64,000 bases of DNA from Macrostomum hystrix (Eukaryota; Platyhelminthes; Macrostomidae). The DNA lies in assembly GCA_950097015.1 (NCBI GenBank), contig CATNEN010000025.1, positions 7,792,001 to 7,856,000 of the forward strand. Direction: 5' to 3'. Numbering within the stretch: the first letter of the stretch is position 1; every line of letters starts with the position of its first letter. Under the pieces are notes generated by a model. It was not told the DNA's origin, searched no databases, and saw only the letters and a list, made by a program, of their open reading frames with translations. Positions 45,393-58,000 of the stretch are shown here, piece by piece. A program made the position numbers and the translations under genes.

Positions 45393-47784
45393 TAGTCCTA
45401 CTGTTAAATTACAAGACAAAAAACAGCTTTGAAGGCAAGTTAGCAACCAAAGCTCAAGTCATGGAACTAAAATATACAGCTTCACAGCCACTGCGCCATT
45501 GTATGAAATTGAGCCTAGGATTTTACCCAAGAAACTTCTTCGCACAGACGGAAAGTGCAGTTCAGTGCGATTGTAGTGCAGTATATTATAGTCAACTTGC
45601 TGCTTTAAAATTTAACAACTGCTGAAGAAATAAAGGAAAATATACCTAGACTCTTAAAATAAGACTGATGATTTATAACCAAGTCAAATTACCGCGCTAC
45701 TCACTTGAAGCAGTATGTTGGCAGTTCAGATACGGACTACCGCAAGATGATGATAATGATTTATTTGCCATGAGTCCGTGACAGATAACAGATACCTGAC
45801 TGGCCTCTATTAACATTAATTATGTTTTACCATTAAGGTGTGCTAAGGTGTAAAAAACATGTGTTAAATTAAGGGTGAGGCAGTTTAATTTTATGCAATT
45901 AAAACATCAGACCAACACGTAGCACTATCGATAAAATGGCTAAGTTGATTAGTGCTTCAAAGTCGCCGACAAGACCTTGAAGCGCCATTTATTTAAGTTT
46001 TGTGTGAATTACAGGTTAATTAGCTTGGCTCAACTTTTCACATTCAAACGAAGACCCCAAATTACTGCCGTTAGCTAAACCGCTACAACTCTCACTCAAT
46101 AAGAGTGCAAAAACTGTTGCATGATAAATGAAGAAAAGTTAAAAAATTGTGAAATGTTAAATCATTATAGATTAAGCACTATTAACACGGAACAATTGCT
46201 GGAAACAGTCTGCTTGTGAATTTTGAGTCAACTGTGACTGCTCATAACTTCCTGCTCATAATTGCATTCACCAAATTCCTTGTTCGTAATTTCATGTTCA
46301 CAATCGTCTAGCCACAATGGCCACATGTAATGCACGTTGTTGTATATAGGGTAAATTACCTGCAGGTGTTAAAAATAAGAAAAAAAATTAAATCGATACA
46401 AAAAGTCAGCATCTCATGAGCGCCTCTGAGTTAATAACAAATCTCCAAGCATTAAAACAAACAAATACATGCAGCATAATTAAAGAAATATTTGGTACAG
46501 TTTTTCTATTATATTTTTTAATTAATTTTAAACCAAATTATAAAGTCCGTTTTAAGACAAACGTCTTTGGAATCGAGAAAAGAAAAACGATTTGATGCAA
46601 ATTTATTTTTAGTGAGTCTAAAAATAACATTAATTCGAGCATTAGTACTGTTTAGCTTTTGTTGGCCAATTGACAAACAAAATTGAGCGTACAGGTACAT
46701 TGAAGAATAACAGGCTAAGCTCAGAAAAATAAGCTACAGTGTTGTTCGATCTTGCTTTAGATGCTTGAAACAGGAAAAGTTAAGGATCTGATAAAATATC
46801 TGCTCGAACTTAGGACTTTAGTTTAGCACAAGTTAAGCAATTACCATCTACGCGTGTCTTGTCCAGGTAGTACTGGCAGATAAAATTACAAAGTCCTAAA
46901 CATAGAAAGTTAGAATATTAAGATAATTGAGAATTTTTTGGTTTAAGAGGCTTAAAAATCATAGAATTGGATTTTTAGAAAGTCGGAAAAACAAGTTAAA
47001 AACACGTGCAAAAATTAGATACAAAAACAGCATTATTTCTTGTAGGTTAGGTGAGTTTTCTTTTAAACAAAAATGCACAAAATGATTTACTAAATATTTT
47101 AAGGGTTTCAATAAACAAGTCGATTTTCAGATAGCTGTTAACGGGGGAAAATTACAAAAGTTGATCATTCACAAAACATTTAGAAGTGAAAAAAGTAAAA
47201 TAGCAGTTGCGCACAAACCTAGCAAGATCGCTATTATATAGACAAAGAATACAATCACACAGTTAATCAGCAAGACACTTCGTGACAATAATATTGTTTC
47301 TGTAATTCTGTAAAAAATAAAGCACGCAGAATAAGCAGTTTAATAATACGATTACTACTGGCGTTTATAATGTGCTAAGCAAAATACAGGCCTCCTTAAT
47401 CAATACACCCACTGTGTACTGTGTATTTACAGAAACATTAATCTAAGCTAATCAATGTGGTCAGAGACAAGCGGATAACAAAACAATTAAGAAGCTGTCC
47501 ATTGCGATGAACTATATGCAGAAGCACCATTCGAAATTGACAAAAAACGACACTTTGCTCATACCATGAATTACCTAGCTAGAGATCCATGTAGAAGGGA
47601 GGGTGAGAAATAGGAACAGTGAACCGACCTCCTGTCCCAAAAGCAGTCAGTTTAATGTTATCTGCCTATAAATATTATTGATATAATCTCAAATATCAAA
47701 AGGCTAGTTTAGAACCTATTTGTCGAAATTCGATGCTTAAAGGAACATAAGAATAGAAAGTTGGCCAAAACCCTGACCGACAGG
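45393..47784. other. Intergenic, no gene seen
   Basis: AT-rich, non-repetitive DNA between the 5' side of the receptor kinase and the 3' side of ADAM10. Many short open frames, none convincing. Confidence 0.5.
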
Positions 47785-47803
47785 ACACCAAACAGAGACA
47801 GAT

Positions 47804-47834
<31 letters not shown>

Positions 47835-48355
47835 AAGTCAGAGACAGACAACCAGACAGATAAGCAGTAACACAGAACAGACAGACAGACAGACGCACAA
47901 GCAGTAACACAGAACAGACAGACAGATGCACAAGCAGTAACACAGAACAGACAGACAGACAGACGCACAGAACAGACAGACAGACAGACGCACAGAACAG
48001 ACAGACAGACAGACGCACAGAACAGACAGGCAGGCAGGCAGTCAGACAGACAAACAGTAACACAGAACAGACAGACAGATGCACAAGCAGTAACACAGAA
48101 CAGACAGACAGACAGATGCACAAGCAGTAACACAGAACAGACAGACAGACAGACGCACAAGCAGTGACACAGAACAGACAGACAGACAGACGCACAAGCA
48201 GTAACACAGAACAGACAGACAGACAGACGCACAAGCAGTAACACAGAACAGACAGACAGACAGACGCACAGAACAGACAGGCAGGCAGGCAGTCAGACAG
48301 ACAAACAGTAACACAGAACAGACAGGCAGACAGGCAGGCAGGCAGACAGTCAAAA
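47785..48355. repeat. Compound CAGA / ~37-bp minisatellite
   Basis: Tetranucleotide runs of CAGACAGA are embedded in longer units containing GCACAAGCAGTAACACAGAA. A block with CAGGCAGGCAGGCAGTCAGA occurs twice (about 48025 and 48280), showing higher-order duplication. Cys/Val/Leu-rich open frames on the minus strand are artefacts. Confidence 0.95.
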
Positions 48356-49042
48356 CAGACAGCGTGAGATTAGCAGTCAGTCCTCCTGGCTGCCTCTGAG
48401 TATGCGGGTAGCTGTAGGATCTAGAATCCGTGAGCATTGTGGGAGGAGCAGAGGAAGCCACACTTGAAGTGGTGAGGCGTCTCTGCTTCTCTGGCTAAAT
48501 CGTAGGCGCCACTCAACGCGGCCATGAGGTTTTGCTACCCTGTGTTTTTTCTAGTGAAGTGTCAATCAACACTAAAAGTTGTACTGGATTTTTAATACTA
48601 TTGTCATAGGAATATATATCGCTAATAATTAAGGAAGAATTACTTGCCTACAACCAGCATACTATGTCTTCGTGTTCAGTTATATAATATAAAATACACC
48701 TTAGCAACAAAGTACTTGAATACAAAAGAAAACACTTGATAAATAGAAGTACAGTTTTCAATTGTTAGTGCATTGCGAAATCAGTTTAGATAGACGAATA
48801 GGTAGGAGGGAAAGTATGGGGATATTGTATAGGCAGCCATAATATAGTGAAGCTGGAACTGTGACCGATATGTTTCTTTATCACATTTAGACAAGACACA
48901 GCTAAAATAAGAAGCAAAAAAGTCTTACAGCAAAAATTAATTTAAGCAATTAAACAGTCAGAGAGCTATTCAATAGTAAATTTATAAATAGAAATTTTGT
49001 GCTCTATAGAAACAAAGACAGAGAAGGTGCGCTGCCCCAGCG

Positions 49043-52000
49043 TCAGGGCTGCCTGTACTTCGCCGCCTGGCTCTCCATTGCCTGCCGATGCCCGCGCCGC
49101 TTGCCTTTGCCATGCGCCGGCGGCGGCTGAGTCATCAGCTCGTCGTCCCTGACGCAACAAAAATAGGTGACAGATAGTGAAAGGTGATTTAATGGCAGGT
49201 AGATTGTTGGCAACAGATACAGACAGACAACAAAGCTGACAGACAGACAGAAAGACAGACAGACAATAACATCAAAGCGATTTAAGTTAAGACCAATGGC
49301 ATAGTCTACAGCAATAGCAACAGAATGTTCTACAGTAATAGCTACAGAATGTTTTACAGCAGTAGCTACAGAATGGTCTACAGCAGAAGATACAAAACGA
49401 TCTACAGTAATAGCTACAGAATGATCTACAGTAATAGCTATAGAATGTTCTACATCAGTAGCTACAGAATGGTCTACAGCAGAAGATACAAAACGATCTA
49501 CAGTAATAGCTACAGAATGATCTACAGTAATAGCTACAGAATGATCTACAGTAATAGCTACAGAATGTTCTACATCAGTAGCTACAGAATGTTCTACAGC
49601 AGTAGCTACAGAATGGTCTACAGCAATAGCTACAGAATGATCTACAGTAATAGCTACAGAATGTTCTACAGCAGTAGCTACAGAATGTTCTACAGCAGTA
49701 GCTACAGAATGGTCTACAGCAATAGCTACAGAATGTTCTACATCAGTAGCTACAGAATGTTCTACAGCAGTAGCTACAGAATGGTCTACAGCAGTAGCTA
49801 CAGAATGGTCTACAGCAATAGCTACAGAATGATCTACAGTAATAGCTACAGAATGTTCTACAGCAGTAGCTACAGAATGTTCTACAGCAGTAGCTACAGA
49901 ATGGTCTACAGCAATAGCTACAGAATGATCTACAGTAATAGCTACAGAATGATCTACAGCAGTAGCTACAGAATGATCCACAGTAATAGCTACAGAATGA
50001 TCTACAGCAGTAGCTACAGAATGATCCACAGTAATAGCTACAGAATGATCTACAGCAGTAGCTACAGAATGATCCACAGTAATAGCTACAGAATGTTCTA
50101 CAGCAGTAGCTACAGAATGATCTACAGCAGTAGCTACAGAATGATCCACAGTAATAGCTACAGAATGTTCTACAGCAGTAGCTACAGAATGATCTACAGC
50201 AGTAGCTACAGAATGTTCTACAGCAGTAGCTACAGAATGATCCACAGTAATAGCTACAGAATGTTCTACAGCAGTAGCTACAGAATGATCCACAGCAATA
50301 GCTACAGAATGATCTACAGTAATAGCTACAGAATGTTCTACAGCAGTAGCTACAGAATGATCCACAGTAATAGCTACAGAATGTTCTACAGCAGTAGCTA
50401 CAGAATGATCCACAGTAATAGCTACAGAATGTTCTACAGCAGTAGCTACAGAATGATCCACAGTAATAGCTACAGAATGTTCTACAGCAGTAGCTACAGA
50501 ATGATCCACAGTAATAGCTACAGAATGTTCTACAGCAGTAGCTACAGAATGATCCACAGTAATAGCTACAGAATGGTCTACAGCAATAGAGACAAAACGA
50601 TCTACAGTAGCAGCTACAGAATGATCTTCACCAAAAGCTACAGAATAATATACAAAATTGTCTACAGTAATGTTCAGGCAAAGACAGGCAACGCACCTGT
50701 AGTAGGGTGGCGGTGGCTCTCCGCTGCGCGGCGGTGGCGGCGCTCCAACCAGGGCTGCCGCGGCCCGGCCAGACGAAGAAGCGACAGCCGGCGCCACAAT
50801 CGGAGGCGGTGACGCGGAGGCAAGAGCTGCGGACGACGCCGCGGGAGGAGACGCCGAAGCGGCAACGGCGGGGGCAGCAGACGGGCCGGCCTGGGAGTTG
50901 CCGTAGGCGTAGCAGCCGAGCGGGACACTGCCAGGCGGCATTGCGGATTGACGATTTTGGCGACTTCCGCCTCCGCCGGCTCCACCGCTTCTGCCGCCAC
51001 CGCCGCCACTGTGACCATCACCGCCAATGACGCCCTGCTGATGCTGTCGATGATGCCGCCTCGGTAGTGTCAGCTTCCTGTGCGCAGGCCTCTGCGGATT
51101 ACTGCTTGGCGTGTGCACAGCGCAGGCCTTGATAAAGACGCCCATTGCGATGACAATGCCGATGCATATCAGAATGACATAGTACCAGTGGGCCACTATC
51201 CAGTTCTTCACCTCCTCCAATGTCTCCGGACTGAACAGCAGGTCCTGCAGTCGGCCCAGAGGACCCTTGGAGTCCACACGGCGGCACTCGTGATAGGCGT
51301 TGCAATAGCCACGATAATTGTCGCAGGGCGAGCCGACCTGGAGCTGCAGGCCCTGCTTGGTGCGGTTCACCCGCTGCAGAATGGAATAGAGCGGCGAGCT
51401 GTGGTCGCCTCGGCTCGCCACCTCCCGGCTGCTGACGCACGGCGTGGCGTTGTTGGGCCGGCAGCCCAGGTAGCACATTGAGCTGGCGTCTGCTCCGGAG
51501 TCCTCTGACGACTGCAGGCATTCCTCCCAGCCGATAAGTGAGCAGATGCTCAGCTGAGGGGCGAAGTTCATTAGAGGAGGTTGATAGGGATTTGAGTATC
51601 CCATACTAGGATGTAGATTGGGATTTGAGTATCCCATACTAGGATGTAGATTGGGATTTGAGTATCCCATACAAGGATGTTTTGAATGGGATTTGAAGAT
51701 CCCATACTTGGGTGTTTTGATTGGGATTTGATGATCCCATACTAGTGTGTTTTGATTGGGATTTGAAGGTGCCATACTAGTGTGTTTTGAATGGGATTTG
51801 AAGGTGCCATACTAGGGTGTTTTGAATGGGATTTGAAGGTGCCATACTAGTGTGTTTTGAATGGGATTTGAAGGTGCCATACTAGTGTGTTTTGAATGGG
51901 ATTTGAAGGTGCCATACTAGTGTGTTTTGATTGGGATTTGAAGGTGCCATACTAGTGTGTTTTGAATGGGATTTGAAGGTGCCATACTAGGGTGTTTTGA

Positions 52001-55000
52001 ATGGGATTTGAAGGTGCCATACTAGGGTGTTTTGATTGGGATTTGAAGGTGCCATACTAGTGTGTTTTGAATGGGATTTGAAGGTGCCATACTAGTGTGT
52101 TTTGATGGGATTTGAAGGTGCCATACTAGGGTGTTTTGATTGGGATTGAAGGTGCCATACTAGGGTGTTTTGATTGGGATTTGAAGGTGCCATACTAGTG
52201 TGTTTGAATGGGATTTGAAGGTGCCATACTAGTGTGTTTTGAATTGGGATTTGAAGGTGCCATACTAGGGTGTTTTGATTGGGATTTGAAGGTGCCATAC
52301 TAGGTGTTTTGATTGGGATTTGAAGGTGCCATACTAGGGTGTTTTGAATGGGATTTGAAGGTGCCATACTAGGGTGTTTTGAATGGGATTTGAAGGTGCC
52401 ATACTAGTGTGTTTTGAATGGGATTTGAAGGTGCCATACTAGGGTGTTTTGAATGGGATTTGAAGGTGCCATACTAGTGTGTTTTGAATGGGATTTGAAG
52501 TGCCATACTAGTGTGTTTTGAATTGGGATTTGAAGGTGCCATACTAGTGTGTTTTGAATGGGATTTGAAGGTGCCATACTAGTGTGTTTTGAATGGGATT
52601 TGAAGATCCCATACTAGGGTGTTTTGAATGGGATTTGAAGGTGCCATACTAGTGTGTTTTGAATGGGATTTGAAGATCCCATACTAGGGTGTTTTGAATG
52701 GGATTTGAAGGTGCCATACTAGTGTGTTTTGAATGGGATTTGAAGGTGCCATACTAGTGTGTTTTGAATGGGATTTGAAGGTGCCATACTAGTGTGTTTT
52801 GATTGGGATTTGAAGGTGCCATACTAGGGTGTTTTGAATGGGATTTGAAGGTGCCATACTAGGGTGTTTTGAATGGGATTTGAAGGTGCCATACTAGGGT
52901 GTTTTGAATGGGATTTGAAGGTGCCATACTAGGGTGTTTTGAATGGGATTTGAAGGTGCCATACTAGGGTGTTTTGAATGGGATTTGAAGGTGCCATACT
53001 AGGGTGTTTTGAATGGGATTTGAAGGTGCCATACTAGGGTGTTTTGAATGGGATTTGAAGGTGCCATACTAGTGTGTTTTGAATGGGATTTGAAGGTGCC
53101 ATACTAGGGTGTTTTGAATGGGATTTGAAGGTGCCATACTAGGGTGTTTTGAATGGGATTTGAAGGTGCCATACTAGGGTGTTTTGAATGGGATTTGAAG
53201 GTGCCATACTAGTGTGTTTTGAATGGGATTTGAAGGTGCCATACTAGTGTGTTTTGAATGGGATTTGAAGGTGCCATACTAGGGTGTTTTGATTGGGATT
53301 TGAAGATCCCATACTAGGGTGTTTTGAATGGGATTTGAAGGTGCCATACTAGTGTGTTTTGAATGGGATTTGAAGATCCCATACTAGTGTGTTTTGAATG
53401 GGATTTGAAGGATGCCCATACTAGGGTGTTTTGAATGGGATTTGAAGGTGCCATACTAGTGTGTTTTGAATGGGATTTGAAGGTGCCATACTAGGGTGTT
53501 TTGAATGGGATTTGAAGGTGCCATACTAGTGTGTTTTGAATGGGATTTGAAGGATGCCATACTAGGGTGTTTTGAATGGGATTTGAAGGTGCCATACTAG
53601 GGTGTTTTGAATGGGATTTGAAGGTGCCATACTAGGGTGTTTTGAATGGGATTTGAAGGTGCCATACTAGTGTGTTTTGAATGGGATTTGAAGGTGCCAT
53701 ACTAGTGTGTTTTGAATGGGATTTGAAGGTGCCATACTAGTGTGTTTTGAATGGGATTTGAAGGTGCCATACTAGGGTGTTTTGAATGGGATTTGAAGGT
53801 GCCATACTAGTGTGTTTTGAATGGCATTTGAAGGTGCCATACTAGGGTGTTTTGAATGGGATTTGAAGGTGCCATACTAGTGTGTTTTGATTGGGATTTG
53901 AAGATCCCATACTAGGGTGTTTTGAATGGGATTTGAAGGTGCCATACTAGGGTGTTTTGAATGGGATTTGAAGGTGCCATACTAGTGTGTTTTGAATGGG
54001 ATTTGAAGGTGCCATACTAGGGTGTTTTGAATGGGATTTGAATGTGCCATACTAGTGTGTTTTGAATGTGATTTGAAGATCCCATACTAGGGTGTTTTGA
54101 ATGGGATTTGAAGGTGCCATACTAGTGTGTTTTGAATGGGATTTGAAGGTGCCATACTAGTGTGTTTTGAATGGGATTTGAAGGTGCCATACTAGTATGT
54201 TTTGAATGGGATTTGAAGGTGCCATACTAGGGTGTTTTGAATGGGATTTGAAGGTGCCATACTAGTGTGTTTTGATTGGGATTTGAAGGTGCCATACTAG
54301 TGTGTTTTGATTGGGATTTGAAGATCCCATACTTGGGTGTTTTGAATGGGATTTGAATGTGCCATACTAGGGTGTTTTGAATGGGATTTGAAGGTGCCAT
54401 ACTAGGGTGTTTTGAATGGGATTTGAATGTGCCATACTAGGGTGTTTTGAATGGGATTTGAATGTGCCATACTAGGGTGTTTTGAATGGGATTTGAAGGT
54501 GCCATACTAGTGTGTTTTGAATGGGATTTGAAGGTGCCATACTAGTGTGTTTTGAATGGGATTTGAAGGTGCCATACTAGGGTGTTTTGAATGGGATTTG
54601 AAGGTGCCATACTAGGGTGTTTTGATTGGGATTTGAAGGTGCCATACTAGTGTGTTTTGATTGGGATTTGAAGATCCCATACTTGGGTGTTTTGATTGGG
54701 ATTTGATGATCCCATACTAGTGTGTTTTGATTGGGATTTGAAGGTGCCATACTAGGGTGTTTTGAATGGGATTTGAAGGTGCCATACTAGTGTGTTTTGA
54801 ATGGGATTTGAAGGTGCCATACTAGGGTGTTTTGATTCGGATTTGAAGGTGCCATACTAGTGTGTTTTGAATGGGATTTGAAGGTGCCATACTAGTGTGT
54901 TTTGATTGGGATTTGAAGGTGCCATACTAGGGTGTTTTGAATGGGATTTGAAGGTGCCATACTAGTGTGTTTTGAATGGGATTTGAAGATGCCATACTAG

Positions 55001-58000
55001 GGTGTTTTGATTGGGATTTGAAGGTGCCATACTAGTGTGTTTTGAATGGGATTTGAAGGTGCCATACTAGTGTGTTTTGAATGGGATTTGAAGGTGCCAT
55101 ACTAGGGTGTTTTGAATGGGATTTGAAGGTGCCATACTAGTGTGTTTTGAATGGGATTTGAAGGTGCCATACTTGGGTGTTTTGAATGGGATTTGAAGGT
55201 GCCATACTAGTGTGTTTTGAATGGGATTTGAAGGTGCCATACTAGTGTGTTTTGAATGGGATTTGAAGGTGCCATACTTGGGTGTTTTGATTGGGATTTG
55301 AAGGTGCCATACTAGTGTGTTTTGAATGGGATTTGAAGGTGCCATACTAGGGTGTTTTGAATGGGATTTGAAGGTGCCATACTAGGGTGTTTTGATTGGG
55401 ATTTGAAGGTGCCATACTAGGGTGTTTTGAATGGGATTTGAAGGTGCCATACTAGGGTGTTTTGATTGGGATTTGAAGGTCCCATACTAGTGTGTTTTGA
55501 ATGGGATTTGAAGGTCCCATACTAGTGTGTTTTGATTGGGATTTGAAGATGCCATACAAGGGTGTTTTGAATGGGATTTGAAGGTGCCATACTAGGGTGT
55601 TTTGAATGGGATTTGAAGGTGCCATACTAGTGTGTTTTGAATGGGATTTGAAGGTGCCATACTAGTGTGTTTTGAATGGGATTTGAAGGTGCCATACTAG
55701 GGTGTTTTGAATGGGATTTGAAGGTGCCATACTAGTGTGTTTTGATTGGGATTTGAAGGTGCCACTCTAGTGTGTTTTGAATGGGATTTGAAGGTGCCAT
55801 ACTAGTGTGTTTTGATTGGGATTTGAAGGTGCCATACTAGTGTGTTTTGAATGGGATTTGAAGGTGCCATACTAGGGTGTTTTGATTGGGATTTGAAGGT
55901 GCCATACTAGTGTGTTTTGATTGGGATTTGAAGGTGCCATACTAGTGTGTTTTGAATGGGATTTGAAGGTGCCATACTAGTGTGTTTTGATTGGGATTTG
56001 AAGATCCCATACTTGGGTGTTTTGAATGGGATTTGAATGTGCCATACTAGTGTGTTTTGATTGGGATTTGAAGATGCCATACAAGGGTGTTTTGAATGGG
56101 ATTTGAAGGTGCCATACTAGGGTGTTTTGAATGGGATTTGAAGGTGCCATACTAGTGTGTTTTGAATGGGATTTGAAGGTGCCATACTAGGGTGTTTTGA
56201 ATGGGATTTGAAGGTGCCATACTAGTGTGTTTTGATTGGGATTTGAAGGTGCCATACTAGTGTGTTTTGAATGGGATTTGAAGGTGCCATACTAGGGTGT
56301 TTTGAATGGGATTTGAAGGTGCCATACTAGTGTGTTTTGATTGGGATTTGAAGGTGCCATACTAGTGTGTTTTGAATGGGATTTGAAGGTGCCATACTAG
56401 TGTGTTTTGAATGGGATTTGAAGGTGCCATACTAGGGTGTTTTGAATGGGATTTGAAGGTGCCATACTAGTGTGTTTTGAATGGGATTTGAAGGTGCCAT
56501 ACTAGGGTGTTTTGAATGGGATTTGAAGGTGCCATACTAGTGTGTTTTGAATGGGATTTGAAGGTGCCATACTAGTGTGTTTTGAATGGGATTTGAAGGT
56601 GCCATACTAGGGTGTTTTGAATGGGATTTGAAGGTGCCATACTAGTGTGTTTTGAATGGGATTTGAAGGTGCCATACTAGGGTGTTTTGAATGGGATTTG
56701 AAGGTGCCATACTAGTGTGTTTTGATTGGGATTTGAAGGTGCCATACTAGTGTGTTTTGAATGGGATTTGAAGGTGCCATACTAGTGTGTTTTGAATGGG
56801 ATTTGAAGGTGCCATACTAGGGTGTTTTGAATGGGATTTGAAGGTGCCATACTAGTGTGTTTTGAATGGGATTTGAAGGTGCCATACTAGGGTGTTTTGA
56901 ATGGGATTTGAAGGTGCCATACTAGTGTGTTTTGAATGGGATTTGAAGGTGCCATACTAGTGTGTTTTGAATGGGATTTGAAGGTGCCATACTAGGGTGT
57001 TTTGAATGGGATTTGAAGGTGCCATACTAGTGTGTTTTGAATGGGATTTGAAGGTGCCATACTAGTGTGTTTTGAATGGGATTTGAAGGTGCCATACTAG
57101 GGTGTTTTGAATGGGATTTGAAGGTGCCATACTAGTGTGTTTTGAATGGGATTTGAAGGTGCCATACTAGGGTGTTTTGAATGGGATTTGAAGGTGCCAT
57201 ACTAGGGTGTTTTGAATGGGATTTGAAGGTGCCATACTAGGGTGTTTTGAATGGGATTTGAAGGTGCCATACTAGTGTGTTTTGATTGGGATTTGAAGGT
57301 GCCATACTAGGGTGTTTTGAATGGGATTTGAAGGTGCCATACTAGTGTGTTTTGAATGGGATTGAAGGTGCCATACTAGGGTGTTTTGAATGGGATTTGA
57401 AGGTGCCATACTAGTGTGTTTTGAATGGGATTTGAAGGTGCCATACTAGTGTGTTTTGAATGGGATTTGAAGGTGCCATACTAGTGTGTTTTGAATGGGA
57501 TTTGAAGGTGCCATACTAGGGTGTTTTGAATGGGATTTGAAGATCCCATACTAGGGTGTTTTGAATGGGATTTGAAGGTGCCATACTAGTGTGTTTTGAA
57601 TGGGATTTGAAGGATCCCATACTAGGGTGTTTTGAATGGGATTTGAAGGTGCCATACTAGGGTGTTTTGAATGGGATTTGAAGATCCATACTAGGGTGTT
57701 TTGAATGGGATTTGAAGGTGCCATACTAGGGTGTTTTGAATGGGATTTGAAGATCCCATACTAGGGTGTTTTGAATGGGATTTGAAGGTGCCATACTAGG
57801 GTGTTTTGAATGGGATTTGAAGATCCCATACTAGGGTGTTTTGAATGGGATTTGAAGGTGCCATACTAGTGTGTTTTGAATGGGATTTGAAGATCCCATA
57901 CTAGGGTGTTTTGAATGGGATTTGAAGGTGCCATACTAGTGTGTTTTGAATGGGATTTGAAGGTGCCATACTAGTGTGTTTTGAATGGGATTTGAAGGTG

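Noticed and set aside
46855..46885. Possible tiny minus-strand exon (TACTACCTGGACAAGACACG with AG and GT ends)
   Set aside because: Acceptor and donor are acceptable, but at 28 nt with no partner exons it cannot be told from chance.
47696..48461. Cys/Val/Leu-rich minus-strand frames
   Set aside because: Read straight from CTGT/CAGA repeats; several frames are open at once.
49325..50812. 495-residue plus-strand frame rich in Tyr, Ser and Met
   Set aside because: Antisense shadow of the 24-bp array in the ADAM10 intron; it also runs antisense through the ADAM10 tail exon.
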